DNA from: Nocardia suismassiliense
GTDB taxonomy: Bacteria; Actinomycetota; Actinomycetes; Mycobacteriales; Mycobacteriaceae
Length of the DNA: 64,000 nt
NCBI RefSeq assembly: GCF_900269665.1
Contig: NZ_LT985361.1
Span: 8,240,326 to 8,304,325, forward strand
Reading direction: 5' to 3'
The notes beneath the pieces are model-generated. The model was not told where the DNA came from. It saw nothing but the letters and a program-made list of their open reading frames with translations, and did no database searches. Position 1 is the stretch's first letter. Each line of letters begins with the position of its first letter. Made by a program: the position numbers and the translations under genes. Below are positions 52,661 to 60,961 of the stretch, one piece after another.

Positions 52661-52864
52661 GTTCCCGAGCCGATTCATGACTCCACCGTCTCACAATCAC
52701 GGTGCACAGGTCGGGAGGTGGTCGATCCGCCGGGGATGCGCGACACTACGGCCGATCGTCCCGTCAGGTGACCGGGTCGAGATCGGCCGAGAACAGGTCC
52801 GGGTTATAGGTCTCGGTCAGGTGCAGCCGAGGTCGGCCGTCGATACCGACGAGGTAGGTCTTGC
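52661..52864. repeat. Right copy of the ~204 bp direct duplication flanking the ABC-3C cassette
   Basis: Matches 49032-49235 with about 11 mismatches. It contains a dead copy of the DUF255 gene start (CCGATTCATGACTCC on the plus strand) and the real 3' end of the chorismate-lyase-like gene. Outside the copy the sequences diverge at once, so the ends of the inserted segment are well defined. Confidence 0.9.
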
Positions 52865-53315
52865 CCGCGGCGGCCCGGAACCCAGCGGTGAGGGGCCATG
52901 GATGGTGACCGGTGGTCAAAACTTGTCGATGCTGTTCGATACCGGCCGACAGCAAGGTCCGGCCGAGTGGCGTGTGCCGGTCGTCGCCGAGAGCAGACAG
53001 CGGACTGTCGAGTGCCGTGGCGATGACTGCGCGGTTGTACGAGACCGGGCGCTGATCGGGCGTCATCAGGATCGAGTGCCGAACCAGCACTCGATGCTGC
53101 TCCTGCAGCTGCAGGGCTCGACCGACCTCCGGCGGCAATTCGCCTGCGCTCTGCAGGTATTGGTCGTGGACCACGACGGTGACCGAGGTGCGCAGGGCGG
53201 CCTCCAGCAGGAGTGTGGTGGTGCCGTTGTTCGCCAGCAGAGCACGGGTGCACGGGTCGGCGAAATCCGTGACAGAAATAGAGCTCGCCGACGACAACGG
53301 GGTTGGAATCTTCAT
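52764..53315 (-). CDS. Chorismate pyruvate-lyase family protein (UbiC/DUF98-like)
   Basis: A 183-residue protein of the chorismate-lyase fold. Typical pieces are 'TTTLLLEAALRTSVTVVVHD', 'LQEQHRVLVRHSILMTPDQR', 'PVSYNRAVIATALDSPL' and 'LGRTLLSAGIEQHRQVL'; the C terminus 'LVGIDGRPRLHLTETYNPDL' is duplicated at the left edge of the ABC-3C insert. ATG 53315 has GAGGAG seven bases upstream and overlaps the stop of a tiny upstream frame. A relative in M. tuberculosis (Rv2949c) makes 4-hydroxybenzoate; here no neighbouring polyketide or ubiquinone-type genes are present, so the product's role is open. Confidence 0.82.
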   Translation of the reverse strand: MKIPTPLSSASSISVTDFADPCTRALLANNGTTTLLLEAALRTSVTVVVHDQYLQSAGELPPEVGRALQLQEQHRVLVRHSILMTPDQRPVSYNRAVIATALDSPLSALGDDRHTPLGRTLLSAGIEQHRQVLTTGHHPWPLTAGFRAAAGKTYLVGIDGRPRLHLTETYNPDLFSADLDPVT

Positions 53316-53395
53316 GACACGACTCCTCGGAGCAGCAGATCAGTAACGACTGCCAGGAATGCCGGCATCACGAGGACCGTAAGGAATTCGATCAA
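53312..53395 (-). CDS. Possible 27-residue hydrophobic peptide upstream of the chorismate-lyase-like gene
   Basis: A TTG codon at 53393-53395, four bases after GGGGAG, opens a 27-codon frame starting 'LIEFLTVLVMPAFLAVV' and ending 'LLLRGVVS'. This looks like one membrane helix. Its TGA overlaps the ATG of the chorismate-lyase-like gene (ATGA), the arrangement of coupled genes. Size and start codon make this a weak call; it could also be a translated leader. Confidence 0.35.
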   Translation of the reverse strand: MIEFLTVLVMPAFLAVVTDLLLRGVVS

Positions 53396-53570
53396 GCCAC
53401 TCCCCGGCGGGGCACCAGTGCCGAACAGCAACAGCGACCGGCTATCGGCGGCAGCCCGATCAGGCAGTGGCCCAGCGGTTTACCTCCGCTGGGCCATGTG
53501 AGCCGACGTTGCAGGTCGTGATGCCGCCACCCAGGCGTGCGGCCCCGACCGCGGCCTCACCGAACGTCGT

Positions 53571-54638
53571 CTACTCCGAGCGCTTCTCGATCTCACGCTG
53601 CACAGCCTCGAGGACTGCTACATCGTCAGCGTCGTCCTCGGCCTGTCGACGGCGCGCGTCGAACTCCTCGTAGCGTTCCGTGGAGATCCGTTTGGCCTCA
53701 TCGGCCGAAACGGAACCCGCGTTCCGCAACACACCGCGTTCATAGAACTGGAGGAAGCGGTCGGTCTGGGCAGCCCAGTCCGCCATCGTGATCTGTTCGC
53801 GCCGCGCGGCCCGATCCTCAGCGAAGTCGAGGAACATAGTGGTGAGCCGATTGAGATCCTGAATCTCCTTCTCCTCCAGGTAGTTCTTCGCGATGTCCAC
53901 ATCGCCCTTCCGGACGACGCCGCCTTTCCAACTGGTCAAACCCATGTTCGGCTTGCTCACGTCGCAGCGATGCACAACAAGTTCCGCCGCCGTGTGGCTG
54001 GACACGGCAAACAGCAGCTTGTTCTGGATCGTCTTGAAGAATGTCTGCGCGACAGCGGCTTTCGGGTCGTAATCGACGCTGGCTGCCGAGAAGACCTCCT
54101 TGACCTTCTGGTAGAACCGCTTCTCCGACGCGCGGATATCTCGGATCCGGGCAAGCAGTTCGTCGAAGTAGTCAGCACCCTGTGGATCCTTCAGCCGCGC
54201 GTCGTTCATCGCGAAACCCTTGATCAGGTACTCGCGCAGCACGGTCGTGGCCCATCGCCGGAACTGCACGCCCCGCGGCGAACGAACGCGGTAGCCGACT
54301 GCGAGGATGACGTCGAGGTTGTAGTGCTCTATCTCGCGCTCGACCTCGCGCCCGCCTTCCGACCGAACTATTCGGAATTTCCGAATAGTTGAGTCCATCA
54401 CGCACTCGCCGTCGGCATAGATGGTCTTGATGTGCTCGTTGATCGTCGGCACACTCTTGTCGAACAAATCGGACATCTCGCGCTGCGTCAGCCACACCGT
54501 GCCGTCGACAGTACGGAGCTGTACTTCGGTGCGACCGTCCTCGGTGTTGTAAACGACGAACTCACCCGGAGTGATAGCGGCAACCCGAACATCGAGGTTC
54601 TCCGCAGCGCCGGCTTCGGCGTCGAACGGTTCTTCCAT
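53571..54638 (-). CDS. RhuM family protein
   Basis: A 355-residue protein of the RhuM family, common on mobile and defence-linked DNA. The N-terminal part 'VQLRTVDGTVWLTQREMSDL', 'FDKSVPTINEHIKTIYADGE', 'YNLDVILAVGYRVRSPRGVQ' and 'FRRWATTVLREYLIKGFAMN' is the RhuM/Bro-N-like DNA-binding region. The middle 'YDELLARIRDIRASEKRFYQ'-type stretch continues into 'AELVVHRCDVSKPNMGLTSW', where Fic-related families keep similar elements. ATG 54638 follows GGGGAG. It is the next larger gene beyond the chorismate-lyase-like gene, suggesting this spot gathers accessory genes. Function unknown. Confidence 0.87.
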   Translation of the reverse strand: MEEPFDAEAGAAENLDVRVAAITPGEFVVYNTEDGRTEVQLRTVDGTVWLTQREMSDLFDKSVPTINEHIKTIYADGECVMDSTIRKFRIVRSEGGREVEREIEHYNLDVILAVGYRVRSPRGVQFRRWATTVLREYLIKGFAMNDARLKDPQGADYFDELLARIRDIRASEKRFYQKVKEVFSAASVDYDPKAAVAQTFFKTIQNKLLFAVSSHTAAELVVHRCDVSKPNMGLTSWKGGVVRKGDVDIAKNYLEEKEIQDLNRLTTMFLDFAEDRAARREQITMADWAAQTDRFLQFYERGVLRNAGSVSADEAKRISTERYEEFDARRRQAEDDADDVAVLEAVQREIEKRSE

Positions 54639-54903
54639 CCTGATTTCTCCCCTGCTTCAGGTACGACAGATGCACCGAGGGCTGCCAACAGGAGAAGCCC
54701 GGCAAGCCCACAACCCGAACACTGAACTCGTCAGTGGATTGTCGTAGCATGTAGGAACAGCCAGAAACGTCCGCCAAGACAAATCCGAAGCCCTGCTGGA
54801 GTCCACCTCTGGCAGGGCCTCGGCGTATCCAAGGACCGCCATCCGCGATCCCGCCGCAATCGTAGGCGGTGCGACCGACACCGAACCGTACCCGCGCGAC
54901 GGA

Positions 54904-55617
54904 TCAGGGCAGGGAGGTGAGTAGGGCGGCGCCCATGCGCTGGACGTCGGCGCAGGAGTCGAAGGCGTCGGTTTGGATCTTGGTGGTGCGTACTGCTAGT
55001 TCGGTGCTGCCGAAGGGGGCGGGGGTGCCGATGTTGCAGGTTCGTTTGTGGGTGTCCTGGACTGAGCGGTAGAGGACTACCTGGCGGCCGTAATATTCGG
55101 TTCGGCGGAGATCTTGGAATGTTCCTGGTTCGAGTAGGTCGTCGATGGTGCGGGTGGAGGTGCCGATCACCAATTCGAAGGATCGGTCGATGGCTTGCCA
55201 TTGGCACATTCGCCAGGTCGGACGATCAGGATTGGTCAGTCGCTTCTTCGTGGACGTGTCCAGTGCGGCGGCGGAGATCTTGGATTCCGGGAGGGAGCAG
55301 GGGTCCCAGAGTGCGTCTGCCACAGGCTGTTCGACCTTGGGTGGGCTCTCGGGTGCAGCGGTCGCGGGTGCAGGTGCGGGCACCTGTGCCGGTGCGGGTG
55401 CCTGTGCTGGTGCTGGTGCTGGTGCGGGCGCAGGAGCAGGGGCAGGTGCGCCGGCGTCCCCCGGAACCGGCGCGGGCGCTGCGGGAGCGCTTGTCGCCGA
55501 GGCAGTAACGCCGGGCTTCGGCGAAGTATCCGCGGAGTTGGCATCACACCCGGCGAGCAGCATGGCCGCCCCACAGGCCAGCGCCGCGACACTGCGCGCG
55601 GTATTCCTTGTGAACAT
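54904..55617 (-). CDS. DUF3558 lipoprotein with Ala-Pro repeat linker
   Basis: A 237-residue exported lipoprotein. The signal 'NTARSVAALACGAAMLLAGC' gives an acylated Cys near residue 20. It is followed by a linker of about 60 residues, largely alternating Ala and Pro, and a DUF3558 domain ('DALWDPCSLPESKISAAALD', 'TWRMCQWQAIDRSFELVIGT', 'DSCADVQRMGAALLTSLP') with paired cysteines. ATG 55617 is preferred to GTG 55632. The Ala-Pro stretch forms a stiff rod that could hold the domain away from the membrane. It is alone on its transcript. Confidence 0.86.
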   Translation of the reverse strand: MFTRNTARSVAALACGAAMLLAGCDANSADTSPKPGVTASATSAPAAPAPVPGDAGAPAPAPAPAPAPAPAQAPAPAQVPAPAPATAAPESPPKVEQPVADALWDPCSLPESKISAAALDTSTKKRLTNPDRPTWRMCQWQAIDRSFELVIGTSTRTIDDLLEPGTFQDLRRTEYYGRQVVLYRSVQDTHKRTCNIGTPAPFGSTELAVRTTKIQTDAFDSCADVQRMGAALLTSLP

Positions 55618-55744
55618 CTCGAAGTTCCTCACTGCCAAGGGATTTCCCCACCGATTGGCTGTTCTCGCCACTGCATCCGCAGCGCGTGCTTCTGGTATCG
55701 GTAGAACGACCAGTTTGTTAACGCGACTAAGGAAATGCAGAGGC

Positions 55745-56845
55745 TCATGGCAGATCGCGGAGCAGACCGTAGTCGCGCTCGTAGATTCGAGGTGCTGCCA
55801 GCCGGAGCACCGCGTCACGGACAACCGGGGCCATGCTCCTGGTGCTGTCACGCCGCCGCGTCCGCGCCTGCACCCACCGGGTACGCGGGAGACGCCGCAG
55901 CCGATAGCGAGCCAGCAGGTGCTCGATTTCGCCGGTGCCGCCGAGGGATTCGGCCAGGACCAGCGCGTCCTCCACCGACATCGCCACGCCCTGCGCCATA
56001 TTGGGCGAACTCGCGTGCGCGGCATCACCGATGAGGATGATTCGCCGGGTCCGCCACGTCGAGTCGGTGACCTCCTCGATGGCGGAAAAGTGGGCGTCCG
56101 GGCCCGCGAGCAAATCTCGAACCTCCCTGTCGAAATGGGAAAAGTGTTCAGCCAGTGGCTTTCCCATGGGTGCGACGGCAGCCGGTTCGGACATGGACAG
56201 ATCGGCGTAGCAGTACAGCCGATCCTCGCCGACCGGAACCGCGAGGAACGTCGCCCCTCGCCCGAGCCACACGGTCCAGTCGTGAATATCCGCGGCATTG
56301 CCGGTAACGAACCGCCAGCAGACCTGCCCCACATAACGAGCTTCGGCATGCGGACTCACCATGCGCCGCAGCTCCGAGTGCACGCCGTCGGCACCGACCA
56401 CGACGTCATAGCAGCCGCTGGTCCCATCACTGAACGCCACCTCCACGCCGTCTTCGGACTCGGTGAGCGTGCGCACGGTGACACCGGTCCGGATGGGCAG
56501 CCGCAACTTGTCCGCCAGCGCCGACCGCAACCGGTCATAGGTGATACCCACGGGCTGCCCGATACCCCGCCACAGCGCGGCCATATCGATGTCAGCGAGC
56601 GTGCGACCCCGGTAATCCCGCAGGCGCTGCGTACGGATCGGCACACCGTCCCGCAGCGCATCCTCGAGTCCGAGCTCGGCCAGCGCCCGAACAGCATTGC
56701 CCGGCAGGAAGAGTCCGGCCCCGGCCGGGCTGTGCGTCCGCCGCTCGATGATGTCCACCGACAGCCCGCGACGGTCCAGCGCACCCGCGGCGGCCATCCC
56801 GGCGACCCCGGCCCCGACGACGAGAACGTGCAACGGATTCGGCAT
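55745..56845 (-). CDS. FAD-dependent monooxygenase
   Basis: A 366-residue flavoprotein of the aromatic-hydroxylase group. 'HVLVVGAGVAGMAAAGALDR' is the FAD Rossmann motif, 'YDVVVGADGVHSELRRMVSP' the D-G motif, and 'RRIILIGDAAHASSPNMAQG' the second FAD motif. ATG 56845 has GAGGAG about six bases upstream. It lies 116 bases after the MBL-fold gene on the same strand and may be co-transcribed. Not closely alike to the monooxygenase at 32877. Substrate unknown. Confidence 0.9.
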   Translation of the reverse strand: MPNPLHVLVVGAGVAGMAAAGALDRRGLSVDIIERRTHSPAGAGLFLPGNAVRALAELGLEDALRDGVPIRTQRLRDYRGRTLADIDMAALWRGIGQPVGITYDRLRSALADKLRLPIRTGVTVRTLTESEDGVEVAFSDGTSGCYDVVVGADGVHSELRRMVSPHAEARYVGQVCWRFVTGNAADIHDWTVWLGRGATFLAVPVGEDRLYCYADLSMSEPAAVAPMGKPLAEHFSHFDREVRDLLAGPDAHFSAIEEVTDSTWRTRRIILIGDAAHASSPNMAQGVAMSVEDALVLAESLGGTGEIEHLLARYRLRRLPRTRWVQARTRRRDSTRSMAPVVRDAVLRLAAPRIYERDYGLLRDLP

Positions 56846-56961
56846 GTGGTCTCCTCATGGTGGCTGTCCGGCCCACCCCGGAGCCGGTACGGCACCCACC
56901 TTCTGCCCCCGCAGAGCCCATGTGCCAGACCAGAAACTGCTCACTTCACCAGCCGCGCACC

Positions 56962-57942
56962 TCAGGGCGTGAAAGTCTGCAGGTGATCGACGGTGACGAA
57001 CTTGCTTGCCGGGCCGGCCGCAGCGACCGCCTTGCGCAGCGCCTCGAGCCCACCCCAGTCGCGCGCTGGTTCGGCGAGCGGATAGTCGAAATCGTCCCAG
57101 TGCGTGGGCAATACGTAGCGCGGGCCACCGGTCACCTGGAGCAGTCGCGCGACGTAGTCGACGATCTTGCCGCCGCCCGCGGGCAACAGCAGCACGTCCG
57201 GGCGCAGACCCGCCAGCTCGGATTCGATGTAGTTGGAGCCACCCAGGTTCAGCACGCTCACCTCGCCACCGCTCACCTCGTAGGCCAGCGTGCCGCCCTC
57301 GACCAGATCCCGAATCACCTTGGGCTCCGGCAGTTTTTCCGCGCCGAGCCCCGTCCGGGTACCGGCGAACGCCACCGCGGCCCTGGCCCCGGAGGCCGAG
57401 TGCAGCGAGCGCAGCACGCGAATGGTGTAGCCGTCGAAGCGCAGATGTTCACCGCCGGTGGCGATGGCGAGCTGATCCTCGGGGGCACCGAGCGCGGCCA
57501 TCAGATTCAGGTGGGTCTCGGTGCCGAGCACCGTCGCACCGGTCTTCTTCGCCAGGTACGGCACGTCGGTCAGATGGTCGTAGTGACCGTGGGTGACCAG
57601 GATGTGGTCGGCCCGCAGTTCACCGCTGTCCACGTAGCGGTCGATCAGCGCCGTATCGACGGTGATCGCTGTGTTCGGGTCGGCGCCCGCGGCGGTATAG
57701 GTTCCGGTATGGAACCTGGTCAGCCAGGGATCGATCAGTACCGTCTTGCCGCCGGGCAGCCGTATTTCCCAGCCGTTGTTGCCCCACCAGCGCAGCGTCA
57801 CGCCACCGGGCGCCGGAGCACCGGTGACCGAGGTGACGGCCGCCGGGCTCGCGGAATCCGTTCCGCCACAGGCGACTACACCCGCGAGCACCGACGCGCC
57901 CGCCGTCATACCGAAGAATTCTCGCCGTCCGAAACCTGTCAT
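56962..57942 (-). CDS. MBL-fold metallohydrolase, Tat-exported lipoprotein
   Basis: A 326-residue metallo-beta-lactamase-fold protein. The N terminus 'MTGFGRREFFGMTAGASVLA' has a Tat motif (R-R-E-F-F), followed by a lipobox and Cys25, so it is probably exported folded and lipid-anchored. 'HILVTHGHYDHLTDVPYLAK' gives HxHxDH (118-123). The rest resembles UlaG/RomA-type lactonase-like enzymes ('WWGNNGWEIRLPGGKTVLID', 'VLPTHWDDFDYPL'). A LysR-type gene is divergent with a palindrome between. It is unlikely to be a true carbapenemase; the substrate is unknown. Confidence 0.87.
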   Translation of the reverse strand: MTGFGRREFFGMTAGASVLAGVVACGGTDSASPAAVTSVTGAPAPGGVTLRWWGNNGWEIRLPGGKTVLIDPWLTRFHTGTYTAAGADPNTAITVDTALIDRYVDSGELRADHILVTHGHYDHLTDVPYLAKKTGATVLGTETHLNLMAALGAPEDQLAIATGGEHLRFDGYTIRVLRSLHSASGARAAVAFAGTRTGLGAEKLPEPKVIRDLVEGGTLAYEVSGGEVSVLNLGGSNYIESELAGLRPDVLLLPAGGGKIVDYVARLLQVTGGPRYVLPTHWDDFDYPLAEPARDWGGLEALRKAVAAAGPASKFVTVDHLQTFTP

Positions 57943-57998
57943 GGGGGCACAAGAACACAGGACCGTCGCCGCTGTCCAAGACCGACGGGTCTGCTCGG

Positions 57999-58018
57999 CG
58001 ATATCGAAAACGATATCG
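57999..58018. promoter_or_regulatory. Palindromic operator between the MBL-fold and LysR genes
   Basis: CGATATCG-AAAA-CGATATCG, a perfect inverted repeat whose half-sites are themselves palindromic, lies seven bases before the lysR start. It fits a LysR-type site that controls both genes. Confidence 0.65.
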
Positions 58019-58025
58019 TCGCAGC

Positions 58026-58976
58026 GTGGACATGCTGCGTCAGCTGCGGTACTTCGTTGCCGTCGCCGAAGAATTACATTTCGGCCGGGCCGCCGAACGC
58101 CTCGGCATCGCCCAGCCGCCGCTGAGTCAACGCATCCGCAAACTGGAAAACGATCTGGGCGCGCGGCTGTTCGACCGGGCCAGCCGCCGGGTCGAGCTCA
58201 CCGAGGCGGGCCAGATCCTGCTCGCCGAGTCCCGCGATCTGCTCGCCCGCTGGGAGCGCACCACCTCGCTGGTCGGCAAGGCGCATCGCGGCGAGATGGA
58301 CGCGCTGCGGGTCGGCGTGCCGCCGGAACTGGCGGGCCGGGTGCTCGCCGCGATCCTCACCGCGTTCGAAAGTCGTGAGGTGCGCGTGGATCTGCAGGAG
58401 CTGACCACGGCCGAACAGGTCCGCCTGCTCGCCGACCGCCAGCTCGACGCGGGGCTGCTGCAACACCCGGTCGACGTGGTCGGCTTGGAGCTGGGCCCCG
58501 CCGTCGACACCCCGGTCGGGGTGGTGCTGCCGCGCGATTCACCGCTGGCCGTGCGCGCTTCGCTCACCCTCGCCGATCTGGCCGGACTCGGGCTGGTGAT
58601 CTTCCCGCGCGCGGCCGCTCCCGGTCTCTACGACGCGACACTGCGCACCTGCTGGGAGCACGGCTTCCGGCCCGCCCGGGTGCAGCACGCCCGCAATCCC
58701 GAATTCGTACTGGGCATGGTGCTTTCCGGTCGCGGCGTCGCCTTCGACCAGGGTCTGGTAGCGCAGAAGGAGCCGAGGGTCGTCTGGCGTCCACTACCGG
58801 CGGGCACGTTGCAGTGGCGGCTCTCGCTCGCCTGGCCCGCGCACGCGCCACACCCCCTGGTGGCCGAGCTGGCGGAGCTGATTGTGCGAGTTGTACAGGG
58901 CGACGGCAACTCTCGGCCCGCCGCTGTTCAGGAGGTGGCGCAGCGGCCGTGGAACGTGGTGTACGGCAGGCCGTGA
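58026..58976 (+). CDS. LysR family transcriptional regulator
   Basis: A 316-residue LysR protein. 'LRQLRYFVAVAEELHFGRAA', 'ERLGIAQPPLSQRIRKLEND', 'LGARLFDRASRRVELTEAG' is the standard HTH and linker helix; the rest is the periplasmic-binding-like effector domain ('MDALRVGVPPELAGRVLAAI'). GTG 58026 or ATG 58032 is the start. It is divergent from the MBL-fold gene, its likely target. Its last 49 bases overlap the end of the convergent beta-lactamase gene. Confidence 0.93.
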   Translation: MDMLRQLRYFVAVAEELHFGRAAERLGIAQPPLSQRIRKLENDLGARLFDRASRRVELTEAGQILLAESRDLLARWERTTSLVGKAHRGEMDALRVGVPPELAGRVLAAILTAFESREVRVDLQELTTAEQVRLLADRQLDAGLLQHPVDVVGLELGPAVDTPVGVVLPRDSPLAVRASLTLADLAGLGLVIFPRAAAPGLYDATLRTCWEHGFRPARVQHARNPEFVLGMVLSGRGVAFDQGLVAQKEPRVVWRPLPAGTLQWRLSLAWPAHAPHPLVAELAELIVRVVQGDGNSRPAAVQEVAQRPWNVVYGRP

Positions 58977-59830
58977 ACAATGCGGCCGATCGCGTGCGCG
59001 GCCGCGGCGCCGATCGCGCGATCCACCTCGGGCAGCCGCTGGGCGAGCGTGCCTGCCCTGGTGAAAACCGCGACGGCATAACGACTTCCGTCCGGATACT
59101 CGAGCACACCGATCTCATTGCGCACCCCGGGTAGCGTGCCGGTCTTGCCCCACACCTGCACCTCGGGCGGGAACGCGGCGGCAAGGCGGTGCCAATTCAG
59201 CTGCTGGCGCATGAGATCGCGCACCCACCGGCAGGCCTCGGCCGGGCCCGCGCGGTCCTCGCCGATGAGGGTGAGCAGCTGCGTCATTTCGCGCGGCGTG
59301 CTCGCGGTGGTCCGCTGCGGATCCAGCGCCCGACTGCTCAGGATCTCCGACGCCGCGAGCGCCGGAAACCGCTCGGCGAACTCGGCCGCGTCCCGCGCGC
59401 CGATGTCGTCGGCCATGCTTTGCACGATATGCCGTGGCGCGCCGACGATCCGGGTCCCGGCGAGCCCGAGTTCGCGGACCAGCGAGCGCACATTGTCGAT
59501 GCCGACCCGCTCGAACAGCAGATCGGCGGCGGTGTTGTCGCTCAGCGTGATGGCGAAGAAGGCGGCATCACGCAGGCTGAGGTCGACGTCGTCGTGGCAA
59601 CCCGCCGTGCCGACCCCGCCGAGCCGATCCACTGCCCCCGCACGCACCCGATCGGTCGGATCGAGCTGTCCCGCCGCCACCTGCCGGGCGAACTCCAGCA
59701 CCAGCGGCACCTTCACCACCGACGCGAGCACCACCGGCTCGTCGGCGCCCGACCCCACCTCCGCGCCGCAGTCGAAACACCGGGCGTGCACCCAGCCCTG
59801 CACGCCGACGTCGCGAAAGATCTCCTGCAC
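58928..59830 (-). CDS. Class A beta-lactamase-like serine hydrolase without signal peptide
   Basis: A 300-residue penicillin-binding-fold protein. The motifs are complete for the fold: S37-V-V-K40 ('VLASVVKVPLVLEFARQ'), S97-D-N99 ('AITLSDNTAADLLFERVG') and K229-T-G231 ('QVWGKTGTLPGVRNEIG'). No omega-loop Glu166 pattern is clear ('SSRALDPQRTTASTPREMTQ'), so hydrolysis of beta-lactams is doubtful. There is no signal peptide at the ATG, and upstream sequence offers none, which is unusual for a wall-acting enzyme. Its 3' end overlaps lysR by 49 bases, tail to tail. Confidence 0.82.
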   Translation of the reverse strand: MQEIFRDVGVQGWVHARCFDCGAEVGSGADEPVVLASVVKVPLVLEFARQVAAGQLDPTDRVRAGAVDRLGGVGTAGCHDDVDLSLRDAAFFAITLSDNTAADLLFERVGIDNVRSLVRELGLAGTRIVGAPRHIVQSMADDIGARDAAEFAERFPALAASEILSSRALDPQRTTASTPREMTQLLTLIGEDRAGPAEACRWVRDLMRQQLNWHRLAAAFPPEVQVWGKTGTLPGVRNEIGVLEYPDGSRYAVAVFTRAGTLAQRLPEVDRAIGAAAAHAIGRIVHGLPYTTFHGRCATS

Positions 59831-60190
59831 GACTGCTCAAGCTGCCATACCGGCCGCGACCGAACGCAACCGGTGCGGCGCTACCTCGCCGGGCCGCCGA
59901 AAAATAGGATGCGCCGGTCGAATTCGACCGGATACAGTTCGCAATGCGCCCGGTGCGCGGACAACGGTCGATTCGACCGAATCGACGGATTCGGTAGCTC
60001 GACCGGTAGCGCTACCTGCCGTCGGTTCGAATACGCGTCGAGTCGATGGTGTCCGTTTTCAACCGCGAACACCGGCGTGCAGGAACGCGCACGCACCCTA
60101 TCCGGTTACGTCTCCGACGTATGCCGAAATGCGGTGAGCGCGCAGGAAATCGGACCGAATACCCGCCATGAAGGAAAGGACGGAATTGCC
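59831..60190. promoter_or_regulatory. Palindrome-rich intergenic region upstream of the beta-lactamase-like gene
   Basis: About 360 bases with three perfect palindromes: CCGGTCGAATTCGACCGG (59914-59931), GTCGATTCGACCGAATCGAC (59967-59986) and GGTAGCGCTACC (60005-60016). Between them GGATACAGTTCGCAATGCG (59930-59948) recurs with two changes at 61117-61135. These look like binding sites for one or more regulators serving both directions. Confidence 0.6.
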
Positions 60191-60376
60191 ATGCGCATTT
60201 TCACCTTCGCACGTCCGAACGACGACGCAGCGCGGAATATCGGTGCGGCGACGTCCTCGGTGCATGCCGAGCAACACGCACTCCACCGCAACCACGCAGG
60301 CCGGCTCGACTACCAGCAGGCCGCAGCCCGCGAGCTGTTGCTGCTGGCGGCCTCGACCGTGGTGCGGATCCGCTAG
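60191..60376 (+). CDS. Small hypothetical protein, 61 residues
   Basis: A 61-residue frame starting ATG 60191, with AAAGGA about 11 bases upstream. It reads 'MRIFTFARPNDDAARNIGAA', then 'VHAEQHALHRNHAGRLDYQQ' and ends 'ELLLLAASTVVRIR'. It lacks a signal peptide or known domain. It ends six bases before the end of the convergent TIGR03086 gene and lies downstream of the palindrome cluster. Short length and weak spacing leave some doubt. Confidence 0.45.
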   Translation: MRIFTFARPNDDAARNIGAATSSVHAEQHALHRNHAGRLDYQQAAARELLLLAASTVVRIR

Positions 60377-60382
60377 CGCGGC

Positions 60383-60961
60383 CTACGGCGTCCGGGCCAG
60401 CACTTCCCGGCCGACATAGCCGAGCAGTCGACGATGCCCGGGCTCCCCGTCCGCGACGGGGATCTCGGCATCGAAGACACCGGGACCACGGAACTGGTCG
60501 ATCCCACCCCGGCTCCGCATGGTGGCGAGAAGTTCGCCGCACAACTCGTCATCGGCCAGATCGGGCCTGCCGATGGCCACCGCGAGATCGACGCCGTGCA
60601 CCACCAGTTCGGTGAGGTGCACCAGGGCCGCCGCCGAGGCAGGCAGCGCCCCCAGCGAACTGTGCACGGTGTTGTCCAGCGCGTCGGGCCGATGCCAGGC
60701 CGCGCGGTCCACCTCCGCCGCCGCCGCGTAGGCGCCCTGCGGATCGCCGCCGAGCCAATCGGATTCGTGATCGGCACCGGAATCCGTGCCGCTCAACGCG
60801 GCCGCGTAGACGTGCATGCCGCCCACCGTGTGGTTCAGCACGGTGCGCACATCCCACTCCCGGCAGGGCGTCGGCGCGGCCAAGGAGCTGTCGTCCAAGG
60901 CGGCGACGATCACGCTCGTCGCGTCGAGAGCACGGTCGATCTGTCCGATCACGTTGTCCAT
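60383..60961 (-). CDS. TIGR03086 family metal-binding protein (DinB/mycothiol-maleylpyruvate-like)
   Basis: A 192-residue four-helix-bundle protein of the actinobacterial TIGR03086 family, related to mycothiol-dependent DinB-like enzymes. Metal ligands are expected in 'WDVRTVLNHTVGGMHVYAAA' and 'ALVHLTELVVHGVDLAVAIG', whose H-x-x-E-x3-H pattern is typical. ATG 60961 has AAGGAAG five bases upstream. Such proteins may transfer thiol groups or bind metal; the actual reaction is unknown. It is convergent with the 61-residue gene. Confidence 0.87.
   Translation of the reverse strand: MDNVIGQIDRALDATSVIVAALDDSSLAAPTPCREWDVRTVLNHTVGGMHVYAAALSGTDSGADHESDWLGGDPQGAYAAAAEVDRAAWHRPDALDNTVHSSLGALPASAAALVHLTELVVHGVDLAVAIGRPDLADDELCGELLATMRSRGGIDQFRGPGVFDAEIPVADGEPGHRRLLGYVGREVLARTP

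Noticed and set aside
49032..52864. Integrative element with integrase and att sites
   Set aside because: No integrase, recombinase or tRNA target is present; the 204 bp repeats are far longer than usual att cores and include gene ends.
54657..54881. 74-residue minus-strand gene between RhuM and the DUF3558 lipoprotein
   Set aside because: No ribosome site and a composition unlike protein; the spacer instead holds a GCCCTGC/GCAGGGC hairpin.
56962..59830. Resistance locus made of two beta-lactamases with a LysR (AmpR-like) regulator
   Set aside because: The LysR gene is convergent, not divergent, with the class A-like gene, and the MBL-fold protein resembles lactonase-type lipoproteins rather than carbapenemases.
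60005..60060. tRNA-like GGTTCGAAT element
   Set aside because: No acceptor or anticodon stem can be built around it; it belongs to a palindrome-rich spacer.
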